Assembly: GCF_018614775.1 (NCBI RefSeq)
Contig: NZ_JAGGOF010000062.1
Location: 1 to 64,000 of the forward strand
DNA length: 64,000 nucleotides
Direction of reading: 5' to 3'
From: Pseudomonas fluorescens
Lineage (GTDB): Bacteria; Pseudomonadota; Gammaproteobacteria; Pseudomonadales; Pseudomonadaceae
How positions within the stretch are numbered: the stretch's first letter is position 1; each line of letters begins with the position of its first letter. A program made the translations under genes and the position numbers. This document shows, piece by piece, positions 27,942 to 38,097 of the stretch. Below the pieces are notes generated by a model. The model worked only from the letters and a program-made list of their open reading frames with translations. It had not been told where the DNA came from and ran no database searches.

Positions 27942-29216
27942 ATGCAGGATGAGTTCAACGATCCGCTCTGGCGCCAGGTACTGTCCGGCGCGCAGATGCT
28001 GTTCGTCGCCTTCGGCGCGCTGGTCCTGATGCCCTTGATCACCGGGCTGGACCCGAACGTGGCGCTGTTTACCGCCGGCCTGGGCACGATCCTGTTCCAG
28101 ATCGTCACCGGGCGCCAGGTGCCGGTGTTCCTGGCGTCGAGCTTTGCCTTCATCACCCCGATCATCCTTGCCAAGGGCCAGTTCGGCCTGGCGGCGACCA
28201 TGGGCGGTGTGATGGCGGCCGGTTTCGTCTACACCTTCCTCGGCCTGGCGGTGAAGATCAAGGGCACCGGCTTCATCGACCGCTTGTTGCCGCCTGTGGT
28301 CATCGGCCCGGTGATCATTTCCATTGGCCTGGCGATGGCGCCGATTGCCGCGAACATGGCAATGGGCAAGGCCGGCGACGGTACCGAGCTGATTCATTAC
28401 CAGACGGCGATGATGATCTCGATGCCGGCCCTGCTCACCACACTGATCGTCGCGGTGTTCGGCAAAGGCATCTTCCGCCTGGTGCCGATCATTTCCGGCG
28501 TGCTGGTGGGGTTTGCCATGGCGTTTTTCTTCGGTGTCGTGGACACCGCGAAAATCGCCGCCGCCCCATGGTTCGCCCTGCCGAACTTCACCGCACCCGA
28601 GTTCAACTGGCAGGCGATCCTGTTCATCGTACCGGTGGCGTTGGCTCCAGCGATCGAGCACATCGGCGGCGTGATCGCGGTGGGCAGCGTGACCGGTCGC
28701 GACTACCTGAAGAAACCCGGCCTGCACCGCACCCTGCTCGGTGATGGCATTGCCACCACCGCCGCCGGCCTGTTCGGTGGCCCGCCCAACACTACCTACG
28801 CCGAAGTCACCGGCGCGGTGATGTTGACCAAGAACTACAACCCGAAAATCATGACCTGGGCAGCGATCTTCGCCATCAGCCTGGCGTTCATCGGCAAGTT
28901 CGGCGCGCTGCTGCAAAGCATCCCGGTGCCGGTGATGGGCGGGATCCTCTGCCTGTTGTTCGGTTCGATTGCGGCGGTGGGCATGAACACGCTGATCCGC
29001 CACAAGATCGATCTGGGCGAAGCACGCAACCTGGTGATCGTCTCGGTGACGCTGGTGTTCGGCATCGGTGGCGTGCTGGTGGGCACCGGCACTGGCCCGG
29101 ATGACTTCGGTCTCAAGGGCATCGCGCTGTGCGCGGTGGTGGCGATTGGGCTGAACCTGTTACTGCCGGGCAATGATGGCTGGAAGCAGAGGAAGGCGGA
29201 TGAGCCGCTGATTTAG
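27942..29216 (+). CDS. uraA: Uracil permease (NCS2/UraA family)
   Basis: 424 residues with 12 or more hydrophobic segments. The NCS2 motifs are visible: ALAPAIEHIGGVIAVGSVTG (about 237-256) and GDGIATTAAGLFGGPPNTTY (about 268-287). Proton-coupled uracil uptake at the inner membrane. The ATG at 27942 (MQDEFNDPLW) is taken over a TTG six bases earlier. Co-transcribed with upp. Confidence 0.94.
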   Translation: MQDEFNDPLWRQVLSGAQMLFVAFGALVLMPLITGLDPNVALFTAGLGTILFQIVTGRQVPVFLASSFAFITPIILAKGQFGLAATMGGVMAAGFVYTFLGLAVKIKGTGFIDRLLPPVVIGPVIISIGLAMAPIAANMAMGKAGDGTELIHYQTAMMISMPALLTTLIVAVFGKGIFRLVPIISGVLVGFAMAFFFGVVDTAKIAAAPWFALPNFTAPEFNWQAILFIVPVALAPAIEHIGGVIAVGSVTGRDYLKKPGLHRTLLGDGIATTAAGLFGGPPNTTYAEVTGAVMLTKNYNPKIMTWAAIFAISLAFIGKFGALLQSIPVPVMGGILCLLFGSIAAVGMNTLIRHKIDLGEARNLVIVSVTLVFGIGGVLVGTGTGPDDFGLKGIALCAVVAIGLNLLLPGNDGWKQRKADEPLI

Positions 29217-29228
29217 CTGAAATGCTTG

Positions 29229-29334
29229 ATCGTTCCCACGCTCCGCGTGGGAATGCAGCCAGGGACGCTCCGCGTCCCAAAGGCCGAACGCGGAGCGTCC
29301 GTAAAGACGTTCCCACGCAGAGCGTGGGAACGAT
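29229..29334. repeat. GTTCCCACGC-type palindromic repeat cluster
   Basis: CGTTCCCACGCTCCGCGTGGGAA at the left and TTCCCACGCAGAGCGTGGGAACG at the right are each near-palindromic and inverted to each other; GGGACGCTCCGCGTCCC and CGCGGAGCGTCC lie between. A different family from the TGTGGGAG REPs. It separates convergent uraA and hemH. Confidence 0.75.
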
Positions 29335-29368
29335 CGAAGGGAACCTGCTCGCGATAAGGCCCTTGAAC

Positions 29369-30394
29369 TTACAAAGCCAACGGCGCCCGCTCACACAGGC
29401 TGCTCAACGCCTTCGCCCACTGCGGCTCGTCGTTGAGACACGGCACCAGCACCAACTCCTCCCCGCCCGCCTCGCGGAACTGTTCGCGCCCGCGATCGCC
29501 GATCTCTTCCAGGGTCTCGATGCAGTCGGCAACGAACGCCGGGCACATCACCAGGACTTTCTTCACGCCACGCTTGGCCAATTCCTCCAGGCGCGCTTCG
29601 GTGTAGGGTTCGATCCACTTGGCGCGGCCGAGTCGGGACTGGAACGACACCGACCATTGCCCTTCCTTGAGCCCCATCTGCTGGGCGAACAGTTCGGCCG
29701 TGCGAATGCACTGGGCGCGGTAGCACGTCGCGATGACCTCCGGCGGTGCGTTCTTGCAGCAGTCGGCGTCCTTGAAGCAATGAAACCCCGTCGGGTCGAG
29801 CTTGGTCAGGTGCCGCTCCGGCAAACCGTGGAAACTCAGCAGCAGATGATCGTAATCCTGCATCAGGTAGGGCTTGGCGCTGGCAACCAGGGCGTCGAGG
29901 TATTCCGGCTGATCGTAGAAGGGCTGGAGAATCGAGAATTGCACGTCGAGTTTCTTTTCCCGCACGACCCGCTTGGCTTCCTCGATAACGGTGGTGACGG
30001 TGCTGTCGGCGAACTGCGGGTACAACGGCGCCAACGTGATCTTCTTGTGGCCCTGGCTCGCCAGACGCACCAGCTCCGATTCAATGGACGGCTCGCCATA
30101 ACGCATCGCCAACGCCACCGGGCCCTGGGACCATTGGGCCGTCATGGCCTGTTGCAGTCGACGGCTGAGCACCACCAGCGGCGACCCCTCCTCCCACCAG
30201 ATCGAGGCGTAGGCGTGGGCCGATTGTTCGGGACGCTTGATCAGGATCAGCGACACCAGCAACCGCCGCACCGGCCATGGCAGGTCGATGACGTAGGGAT
30301 CCATCAGGAATTGATTGAGGTAACGGCGCACATCGGCCACCGAGGTGGAAGCAGGCGAACCCAGATTAACCAGAAGCAACGCGTGATCGGTCAT
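29369..30394 (-). CDS. hemH: Ferrochelatase
   Basis: 341 residues. The active-site motif [11 protein letters not shown] contains the metal-accepting His189, and the conserved YPQF and downstream Glu-rich segment (PCLNDEP) fit bacterial ferrochelatases. Inserts Fe2+ into protoporphyrin IX, the last step of protoheme synthesis, on the inner membrane. The ATG at 30394 begins [14 protein letters not shown]. The epimerase gene lies 13 bases upstream on the same strand. Confidence 0.95.
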   Translation of the reverse strand: MTDHALLLVNLGSPASTSVADVRRYLNQFLMDPYVIDLPWPVRRLLVSLILIKRPEQSAHAYASIWWEEGSPLVVLSRRLQQAMTAQWSQGPVALAMRYGEPSIESELVRLASQGHKKITLAPLYPQFADSTVTTVIEEAKRVVREKKLDVQFSILQPFYDQPEYLDALVASAKPYLMQDYDHLLLSFHGLPERHLTKLDPTGFHCFKDADCCKNAPPEVIATCYRAQCIRTAELFAQQMGLKEGQWSVSFQSRLGRAKWIEPYTEARLEELAKRGVKKVLVMCPAFVADCIETLEEIGDRGREQFREAGGEELVLVPCLNDEPQWAKALSSLCERAPLAL

Positions 30395-30407
30395 GCAACG
30401 TCCTATT

Positions 30408-31307
30408 TCAAAGTCGGCTGGACAAGTCGTCCAGGGCCGCAGGTAAATCGGTGAAGCGGAATGTAAAACCTGCCGCCTGCAATCGGGCCGGCATGGCGCG
30501 CTGGCCGCCCAGCAAGAGCAATGACAATTCGCCCAGCATGAGTTTCAGCGCAAGCTCAGGCATCGGCACCACGGCGGGCCGATGCAACACGTGGCCCAGG
30601 GCCTTGGCGAAATCGCTATTGCGCACCGGGTTCGGCGCGCAGGCATTATAAGGACCGCTCGCCTCGTCCTGGTGCAGAAGAAAATCAATCAGGGCGATTT
30701 GATCGTCCACATGAATCCACGGCATCCACTGCCGACCATTACCGATACGCCCGCCCAGCGCCAGCTTGAACGGCAGCAACAGCCGCGACAAAAGGCCGCC
30801 CTCAGCGGACAGGACCAGGCCGGTGCGCACCAGCACCACGCGCAAACCCATGGCTTCGGCGCGCTGCGCGGTTTCTTCCCAGGCGATGCACAACTGGCTG
30901 GCGAAATCCTCGCTGACCGGTCCAGACGCCTCGGTCAACTCGCGTTCGCCGCCGTCGCCATACCAGCCCACCGCAGAACCGGAAATCAACACCCGCGGCT
31001 TTTGCTCGCAGCGCTCCAGCCACGCCAGTAATACCTCCGTGAGGGTGATGCGGCTGCTCCACAACAACATCTTGCGCTTGTGCGTCCAGGGCCGGTCGCC
31101 AATCGGTGCACCGGCGAGGTTCACCACCGCGTCCACCGGCTCGCGAATGTCGTCGAGCCTGGCGACTCCGCGCACCTGCGCCCCACAAATATTCGCCACC
31201 TCTTCGGGGCGACGACTCCAGACCGTCAAGCGATGTCCCTGCGCCAACCAGAGGCGGCAGAGTTGACGTCCGATCAAACCAGTACCGCCGGTCAGCAATA
31301 TGTGCAT
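30408..31307 (-). CDS. TIGR01777 family epimerase-like protein (YfcH/SulA-type)
   Basis: 299 residues of the extended SDR fold. Starts [20 protein letters not shown] with the NAD(P)-binding GGTGLIG loop; [16 protein letters not shown] and the C-terminal DUF1731-like segment ([18 protein letters not shown], about 240-257) are typical of the YfcH family. Substrate unknown. AGGA precedes the ATG. It is the first gene of a likely operon with hemH. Confidence 0.88.
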   Translation of the reverse strand: MHILLTGGTGLIGRQLCRLWLAQGHRLTVWSRRPEEVANICGAQVRGVARLDDIREPVDAVVNLAGAPIGDRPWTHKRKMLLWSSRITLTEVLLAWLERCEQKPRVLISGSAVGWYGDGGERELTEASGPVSEDFASQLCIAWEETAQRAEAMGLRVVLVRTGLVLSAEGGLLSRLLLPFKLALGGRIGNGRQWMPWIHVDDQIALIDFLLHQDEASGPYNACAPNPVRNSDFAKALGHVLHRPAVVPMPELALKLMLGELSLLLLGGQRAMPARLQAAGFTFRFTDLPAALDDLSSRL

Positions 31308-31345
31308 GAGTTGTTCCTCTCATCGCGTTTTACCCAGCCCGCTAG

Positions 31346-32491
<1,146 letters not shown>

Positions 32492-32591
32492 ATCGCGTCA
32501 CCCTGCATGGCCCGCTGCTGTCGGAAAAGACAGCAGCTCCCCTCTTTGTAAAAAATCATCCCCCGCAATGCCAACCAGTTTGGGAAACCCT

Positions 32592-32681
32592 TGTGGGAGC
32601 GAGCCTGCTCGCGATGAAGACGGCACAGTCAGAAGAGACGCCAACTGATCCACCGCTATCGCGAGCAGGCTCGCTCCCACA
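32592..32681. repeat. REPIN
   Basis: Arms TGTGGGAGCGAGCCTGCTCG and CGAGCAGGCTCGCTCCCACA inverted about 45 bases apart, ending 14 bases before the -35 box of the photolyase operon promoter. Confidence 0.8.
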
Positions 32682-32694
32682 GGACGTATGGCGC

Positions 32695-32722
32695 TTGACT
32701 TGTACAACTTCGCACCTATGAT
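32695..32722 (+). promoter_or_regulatory. Sigma-70 promoter of the DUF523-MerR-phr operon
   Basis: TTGACT (32695-32700), 16-base spacer, TATGAT (32717-32722): a good housekeeping promoter 58 bases before the first start codon. A TGTACA hexamer (32701-32706) abuts the -35 box inside the spacer. Confidence 0.72.
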
Positions 32723-32731
32723 GAAATATAT

Positions 32732-32755
32732 TGTACAAAAATATCGTCCTGTACA
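32732..32755 (+). promoter_or_regulatory. PplR/LitR-type operator, TGTACA-N12-TGTACA
   Basis: Two TGTACA hexamers (32732-32737 and 32750-32755) separated by exactly 12 bases, just downstream of the predicted transcription start. This fits T(G/A)TACA-N12-TGTA(C/T)A, the direct repeat reported for PplR1 of P. putida. With the third TGTACA in the promoter spacer, it suggests repression in the dark by the MerR protein encoded in the same operon. Confidence 0.7.
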
Positions 32756-32779
32756 AGATTATGTCATCCGAGGTCGTCC

Positions 32780-33742
32780 ATGCCCAACGAAGCCATCGCC
32801 AAGCCAAAAATTGCCATCAGCGCCTGCCTCATGGGTGCCGAAGTACGCTTCAACGGCGGCCACAAACAATCGCCGTTGTGCAGTCGTACCCTGATCGATT
32901 ACTTCGATTTCGTACCGGTATGTCCCGAAGTCGCCATCGGCCTGGGCATCCCACGAGAACCCATCCGGCTGGTGGGCGACCCCGATCAGCCCGAGGCAAT
33001 GGGTACGGTGGATCGTGAACTCAACGTGACACGGCAGCTGGCCGACTACGGGCAACAGATGGCCACGGAACTGGATGACATCTGCGGCTACATCTTCATG
33101 CAGAAATCACCGTCATGCGGCCTGGAACGGGTCAAGGTCTACGGCCACAACGGCGTCCCCCAGGACGGTGGCGGCCGGGGTATCTATGCCCAGGCCTTCT
33201 GCGAGGGGCACCCTGACCTGCCGGTGGAAGAAGACGGGCGCCTCAACGACCCGGTGTTGCGGGAGAACTTCCTCACCCGGGTGTTCGCCTACGCCCAATG
33301 GCAGTCCTTGCGTCGCCAGGGCCTGACCCGCCGCAGCCTTATCGACTTCCACTCGCGCTACAAATATTTGCTGATGGCCCACAACCCGGTGCAATACAAA
33401 GCCTTGGGCAATTGGCTGGGCAACATGGCCAAGGCCGACCCCGAGGAGCTGGGCCGACATTACTTCAGCGCTCTGATGGCCGCCCTGAAAAAATGCGCCA
33501 CCCGCCGCACCCACACCAATGTACTGCAGCACCTGAGCGGTTACCTCAAGCGCGCCATTGACGCGCAGGACAAACAGGAAGTGCAACACCTCATCGGGCA
33601 GTACCGCCTCGGCATCGTGCCGCTGGTGGTGCCGTTGACCTTGCTCAAGCATCACTTGCGCCTGCACCCCGATCCGTACCTGGCGCAGCAGGTCTACCTG
33701 CAACCGCATCCGGAAAACCTCAGCCTGCGAAATGCCATCTGA
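32780..33742 (+). CDS. DUF523-DUF1722 (YbgA-like) fusion protein
   Basis: 320 residues in two parts. The N-terminal 150 residues are DUF523 (AISACLMGAEVRFNGGHK, VCPEVAIGLG, then FMQKSPSCGLERVKVY with a conserved Cys). The C-terminal part is DUF1722, as in E. coli YbgA (SLIDFHSRYKYLLMAHNP...). In E. coli ybgA lies directly upstream of phr, and here the fused gene heads the photolyase operon, a conserved link whose chemistry is unknown. GAGG lies 6 bases before the ATG. The stop overlaps the MerR start by one base (TGATG). Confidence 0.9.
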   Translation: MPNEAIAKPKIAISACLMGAEVRFNGGHKQSPLCSRTLIDYFDFVPVCPEVAIGLGIPREPIRLVGDPDQPEAMGTVDRELNVTRQLADYGQQMATELDDICGYIFMQKSPSCGLERVKVYGHNGVPQDGGGRGIYAQAFCEGHPDLPVEEDGRLNDPVLRENFLTRVFAYAQWQSLRRQGLTRRSLIDFHSRYKYLLMAHNPVQYKALGNWLGNMAKADPEELGRHYFSALMAALKKCATRRTHTNVLQHLSGYLKRAIDAQDKQEVQHLIGQYRLGIVPLVVPLTLLKHHLRLHPDPYLAQQVYLQPHPENLSLRNAI

Positions 33743-34680
33743 TGAAACCTGAAACCGATTCCAGTGCCCGCGAAGACCTCGGCGCCGATTTCGCCGAGGC
33801 CTTGGCCCAGGGCTGGCTGCCGATCCGTGAAGTCGCCCGGCAAACCGGCGTCAACGCGGTCACGCTGCGCGCGTGGGAGCGCCGCTACGGCTTGATCGTG
33901 CCGCATCGCACGCCCAAGGGGCATCGACTGTTCAATGCCGAGCATGTGCAAAGGATCCAGGCCATCCTCACCTGGATCAATCGCGGGATGGCGGTGAGCA
34001 AGATCAAGCCATTGCTCGACACACCGCGCCCGCCTGCCGAACCGGTGGAAAACGACTGGCAGCGTCAGCGCCGTGCCCTGGTGCTGGCGGTGACGCAACT
34101 GGCCGAACGGCAGATCGATGACCTGATCAACCAGGCCATGGCCCTCTACCCGCCCTGGACCGTGTGCGAGCAACTGTTGTTGCCGTTGCTGGCCGAGTTG
34201 CAATTGCGCTGGCAAGGCCAGTTCGGTGCGCAACTGGAGCGGGTCTTCCTGTGTTCCTGGCTGCGCAGCAAATTCGGCAGCCGGGTCTATCACAACAACC
34301 GCCAGTTGCGCGGCGCGCCGTTGCTGCTGGTCAACCATTCGGACCAGGCCCTGGAACCGCAACTGTGGCTCACCGCCTGGCTCGCCAGCAGCGCCGACTG
34401 CCCGGTGGAAGTGTTCGACGGGCCAATACCCGCAGGCGAACTGGCCCTGGCAGTCGAGCGCCTCCAGGCGCGCGGCATGCTGCTGTACTCCAGCAACGCG
34501 ATCAACCTGTCTCAACTGCCCCGACTGCTGGGCGGCATCGACTGCCCGATCATCATTGCCGGCCCGGCCGCGTCGATTCACCACGCCCGGTTATCCACAG
34601 GCGTGGCGATGATCGACGTGTCCTGGGCCGAAGACCCGCTATCGGCCTACCGCGAACTGGGCCGCAGAGAACTTCTTTAG
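33742..34680 (+). CDS. MerR family regulator, LitR/PplR-like (B12-fold, no canonical ligands)
   Basis: 312 residues. The MerR helix-turn-helix is at about 26-75 (LPIREVARQTGVNAVTLRAW). A helical bundle and a B12-binding-like Rossmann domain follow, as in CarH/LitR. The cobalamin ligands seem lost: the CarH-type W-x9-EH helix reads W157-x8-E166-R167, and the DxHxxG histidine motif is absent (VNHSDQAL). This resembles P. putida PplR1, also beside phrB, whose light response is B12-independent and needs LOV proteins. Expected to repress its own operon through the TGTACA sites. No LOV gene is in the window. Confidence 0.85.
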   Translation: MKPETDSSAREDLGADFAEALAQGWLPIREVARQTGVNAVTLRAWERRYGLIVPHRTPKGHRLFNAEHVQRIQAILTWINRGMAVSKIKPLLDTPRPPAEPVENDWQRQRRALVLAVTQLAERQIDDLINQAMALYPPWTVCEQLLLPLLAELQLRWQGQFGAQLERVFLCSWLRSKFGSRVYHNNRQLRGAPLLLVNHSDQALEPQLWLTAWLASSADCPVEVFDGPIPAGELALAVERLQARGMLLYSSNAINLSQLPRLLGGIDCPIIIAGPAASIHHARLSTGVAMIDVSWAEDPLSAYRELGRRELL

Positions 34681-36162
34681 ATGGACAACAGCATGCAACT
34701 GATCTGGCTGCGCAGCGACCTGCGCCTGCACGACAATACTGCCCTGGCGGCAGCCGCAGCCCAAGGGCCCTGCGTGGCGGTGTACCTGATGAGCCCGGAA
34801 CAATGGCGCGCCCATGACGACGCACCGTGCAAGGTCGACTTCTGGCTGCGCAACCTCGCCTCGTTGAGTGCGGACCTGGAAAAACTGAATATCCCGTTGC
34901 TGATTCGCACCGCGCCCCACTGGGATCAGGCAGCTCAGGTATTGCTGACGCTGTGCCGGGAACTCAAGGTCGGCGTCGTTCACGTCAACGAGGAATATGG
35001 CCTGAATGAAACCCGGCGCGACGCCGAAGTCGCGCGAACCCTGGGGGACCGAGGTATCGAGTTCCACAGCCACCTCGATCAACTGCTGTTCAAGCCCGGC
35101 AGCGTGCTGACCAAGACCGGCAATTACTTCCAGGTGTTCAGCCAGTTCCGCAAGGCTTGCTATAACCGCCTGCACGTTTCACTGCCAGGCCTGGTCGCCA
35201 CGCCGGGCGAGCAAGCACCCACTGGCATCGCCAGCGACCCGGTGCCGTCCCACGTCGAAGGTTTTGCCCCACCCGCCCAAGCCCTACGCAGCCTGTGGCC
35301 GGCCGGAGAAAACGAAGCCCGACGGCGCCTGGACACATTTGTCGATCAACAGATCGACTATTACCAAAGCGAACGGGATTTCCCGGCCAAATCCGGTACC
35401 AGCCAACTGTCGCCTTACCTGGCGGCCGGCGTGGTTTCGCCGCGCCAGTGCCTGCACGCTGCGCTGCAAGCCAACCAGGGCGAGTTCGAAAGTGGCAGCG
35501 TTGGCGCAGTCACCTGGATCAATGAACTGCTGTGGCGCGAATTCTATAAACACATTCTGGTGGGTTTTCCACGTGTGTCCCGGCATCGTGCGTTCCGCCC
35601 GGAAACCGAAGCGCTGGCCTGGCGCAACGCCCCGGAAGAACTGGCGGCCTGGAAGCAGGCTCGCACCGGCCTGCCAATTATCGACGCGGCCATGCGCCAA
35701 CTGCTGGAGACCGGCTGGATGCACAACCGCTTGAGAATGGTGGTTGCCATGTTCCTGACCAAGAACCTGCTGATCGACTGGCGCGAAGGCGAACGTTTTT
35801 TCATGCAGCACCTGATCGACGGCGACCTGGCAGCCAACAACGGTGGCTGGCAGTGGAGCGCCTCCACCGGCACGGACGCCTCGCCCTGGTTCCGGATCTT
35901 CAACCCGCTGAGCCAATCGGAGAAATTCGATCGTGAGGGCCTGTTCATCAAACGCTGGCTACCGCAACTGAACGATCTCGACAAGCAACAGGTCCATAAT
36001 CCAAACCCCCAGGGCGGGCTGTTTGACGCAGTAGACTACCCCGCGCCGATGGTTGACCTTGGCCAATCCCGCGCGCGGGCCCTGGCGGCGTTCAGGGATC
36101 TGCCGAAAAGACCGGACGCTGCCGCAGAGCCCTTGGACGATCAGCGAACATTAAATTATTGA
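34681..36162 (+). CDS. phrB: Deoxyribodipyrimidine photolyase (CPD photolyase)
   Basis: 493 residues. N-terminal Rossmann domain for the antenna cofactor (LIWLRSDLRLHDNTAL), C-terminal FAD domain with the photolyase signature (TGLPIIDAAMRQL, then WMHNRLRM, DGDLAANNGGWQW and FRIFNPLSQSEKFD). Uses blue light to split cyclobutane pyrimidine dimers. The ATG at 34681 directly follows the MerR stop; an internal ATG at 34693 (MQLIWLR) matches the usual photolyase start and could be used. Third gene of the light-responsive operon. Confidence 0.94.
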   Translation: MDNSMQLIWLRSDLRLHDNTALAAAAAQGPCVAVYLMSPEQWRAHDDAPCKVDFWLRNLASLSADLEKLNIPLLIRTAPHWDQAAQVLLTLCRELKVGVVHVNEEYGLNETRRDAEVARTLGDRGIEFHSHLDQLLFKPGSVLTKTGNYFQVFSQFRKACYNRLHVSLPGLVATPGEQAPTGIASDPVPSHVEGFAPPAQALRSLWPAGENEARRRLDTFVDQQIDYYQSERDFPAKSGTSQLSPYLAAGVVSPRQCLHAALQANQGEFESGSVGAVTWINELLWREFYKHILVGFPRVSRHRAFRPETEALAWRNAPEELAAWKQARTGLPIIDAAMRQLLETGWMHNRLRMVVAMFLTKNLLIDWREGERFFMQHLIDGDLAANNGGWQWSASTGTDASPWFRIFNPLSQSEKFDREGLFIKRWLPQLNDLDKQQVHNPNPQGGLFDAVDYPAPMVDLGQSRARALAAFRDLPKRPDAAAEPLDDQRTLNY

Positions 36163-36262
36163 TAAAGTCGGTGCCGTTTTAAGCCTTGGGCTTATAGTCT
36201 TAAAATTTTCACGGACTTCCGCGCCATGGCACCTGGCACGCCGCCCTTCAAAGGAGTATGGA

Positions 36263-37012
36263 ATGGGTCGAAAATCGCCCCTTCGTTATTGGTTGACCGG
36301 TGCCGGCAACGGCGTTGGCGCGGCGCTGGCGCAAGCGTTACTCGAAACCGGCGCCTGGGTGGCGGTAAGCACCTGTTCGGCTCAAACGTGCGAAGCGCTT
36401 TCGACGCGTTATCCGGGACAAGTGCTGCCAGCGCCTGGCAACCTGAGCGACAGCCAGACCGTGCGCGAGATCGGCGAGTTCATCGCCCAACGGTGGGGCG
36501 GCCTCGATCGGGTGATCCTCAACGCGGGAACCGCTGAGTACGTCTGCGGGCAGCCGCCGGAAGAGGCCATGATCGAGCACATCGTGCGCAGCAATCTGCT
36601 CGCCGCCAGTTTCTGTATCGAAACGGCCCGCCCATTGCTGGGTGCTGGCACCGACGCGCACCTGGTGGGTATCGCCAGCCCGGTGACTTACCTGACATCC
36701 CTGCAAGCCACCGGCGGCAGATCGTTGCGCGAGCTGTTCGACGCCGCTCGCCATGAGCTGGCAGCCGAAGGCATCGACGTAACGTTGGTCACCCCCGGCA
36801 TCGACAGCACCTCACTGAACCTGGACGATTGCTTCCCCAAACCCGCTCATTGGTCGGCAGACGACGCAGCGGCCTACATCCTCGGGCAATTGACCGAACG
36901 TCCTGATGCAGTGACCCTTTCAGTCTCTTGCGTGACGGCGCTATGGCCGCTATCGCAGGCCGAGGCGCAAGCGGCTCCAGGCGACCCGACGAACCGTACC
37001 GATCAGGGGTAA
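36263..37012 (+). CDS. SDR-fold protein lacking the catalytic Tyr/Lys
   Basis: 249 residues of the classical SDR fold. The cofactor loop is intact (LTGAGNGVGAALAQAL, about 11-26), as is LNAG (about 93-96). The active site is not: after the serine position (GIASPVTY) the segment reads LQATGGRSLRELF where a Y-x3-K is expected. It may bind NAD(P) without ordinary oxidoreductase activity. AAGGAG lies 6 bases before the ATG. It starts 100 bases after phr on the same strand; a separate promoter is possible. Confidence 0.82.
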   Translation: MGRKSPLRYWLTGAGNGVGAALAQALLETGAWVAVSTCSAQTCEALSTRYPGQVLPAPGNLSDSQTVREIGEFIAQRWGGLDRVILNAGTAEYVCGQPPEEAMIEHIVRSNLLAASFCIETARPLLGAGTDAHLVGIASPVTYLTSLQATGGRSLRELFDAARHELAAEGIDVTLVTPGIDSTSLNLDDCFPKPAHWSADDAAAYILGQLTERPDAVTLSVSCVTALWPLSQAEAQAAPGDPTNRTDQG

Positions 37013-37047
37013 ACCCTGAACCGCCCCGTTGCTTTACACTAGGCGCC

Positions 37048-37353
37048 ATGAAAACCATCCCCCTCCATGACATCGCCACGCCCGCCGTCACTTGCTCGAC
37101 GTGCGCGGCATGCTGTTGCCAATTGGAAGTGATGCTGATTACCGACACCGGCGTTCCGGAGCGCTTTATCGACACCGACGATTGGGGCGGGGAAGTCATG
37201 CTGCGGCTCGACGACGGTTGGTGCGCAGCCCTGGATCGCGACAGCATGATGTGCACGATCTACGAAAAACGCCCGCTGATCTGTCGCGAGTTCGAGATGG
37301 GGGCACCGGAATGCATTGAAGAGCGCAAGGGGATTGCGACGGCGTATCGGTAG
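37048..37353 (+). CDS. YkgJ family cysteine cluster protein
   Basis: 101 residues with clustered cysteines: CSTCAACCC near residue 16-24, then WCAAL, MCTIYEKRPLICREF and PEC. This is the pattern of the YkgJ (UPF0153) family, thought to bind zinc or an Fe-S cluster; the role is unknown. The ATG at 37048 begins MKTIPLHD; the longer frame overlaps the SDR gene. A REPIN follows. Confidence 0.87.
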   Translation: MKTIPLHDIATPAVTCSTCAACCCQLEVMLITDTGVPERFIDTDDWGGEVMLRLDDGWCAALDRDSMMCTIYEKRPLICREFEMGAPECIEERKGIATAYR

Positions 37354-37363
37354 AACACTTCAC

Positions 37364-37451
37364 TGTGGGAGCGAGCCTGCTCGCGAAAGCGGTGCATCAG
37401 GCACTGCGATGCCGGTTGATACATTGCTTCGCGAGCAGGCTCGCTCCCACA
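37364..37451. repeat. REPIN
   Basis: Arms TGTGGGAGCGAGCCTGCTCG and CGAGCAGGCTCGCTCCCACA inverted about 45 bases apart, between the convergent YkgJ and PagL genes. Confidence 0.8.
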
Positions 37452-37463
37452 GGTTTACAGGTA

Positions 37464-37982
37464 TTACAGCGGCATCGTGTAGTGCAGCGCGTAGCTTTCC
37501 ACACCGTCGTTGGTCGACTTGATACCGGCGTTGGAGTAATGCGTGGCGCGGATGCCCACTTCATGTCCGCCATTGAAGCGCAGGCCGAAACCGATGCGGT
37601 CTTCGAACTGGAACGCCGTGCCCAGCTTGTTGGTTTCCACTTCGGTGTTGGCAAACAACGCCACGCCCACACCCGCCTCAACGTAAGGCTTCACGTTCTG
37701 GCCGGCGAATTCATACACGAAGACTGGCGAAAACGACAGGCTGTGGTTGCTCGATTTCTCGTCCCCGTCCCAGTAGGTGTAGGCACCGCTCCAGTAGCCG
37801 GTCAGGCGGCCGACGTCGCTCTGCAACCAACTCTTGTCCCAATCAAACTGCATGCCCAGGCGATAGGTCATGGTCGAGTCGCTGGTCTGGCCGATCCCAA
37901 ACTCCACGCCCGCCGCCTGTGCGGTGTAAGTATGCCCCAGTAATGCAGCCGCAAAGGCGGCAAAGCAGAATAAGCGCTTCAT
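37464..37982 (-). CDS. pagL: Lipid A 3-O-deacylase PagL
   Basis: 172 residues: 23-residue signal peptide (cleavage after TAQA-like AxA) and a small outer-membrane beta-barrel. The catalytic triad matches P. aeruginosa PagL: His148 and Ser150 (ATHYSNAG) and Glu162 (DGVES), i.e. 125, 127 and 139 in the mature protein. Removes the 3-linked acyl chain from lipid A. AAGGA lies 9 bases before the ATG at 37982. Monocistronic, downstream of murI's end. Confidence 0.9.
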   Translation of the reverse strand: MKRLFCFAAFAAALLGHTYTAQAAGVEFGIGQTSDSTMTYRLGMQFDWDKSWLQSDVGRLTGYWSGAYTYWDGDEKSSNHSLSFSPVFVYEFAGQNVKPYVEAGVGVALFANTEVETNKLGTAFQFEDRIGFGLRFNGGHEVGIRATHYSNAGIKSTNDGVESYALHYTMPL

Positions 37983-38097
37983 GAGAAACATCCTTTTCCG
38001 AACAGATTTAGTTAGTTTTTTGTTACACACAGACAGGGCTATAGAAATCCGCGTTGAATCAGAAGTTCAGCGCAATTCACAAAATTTTCACGTTTTC

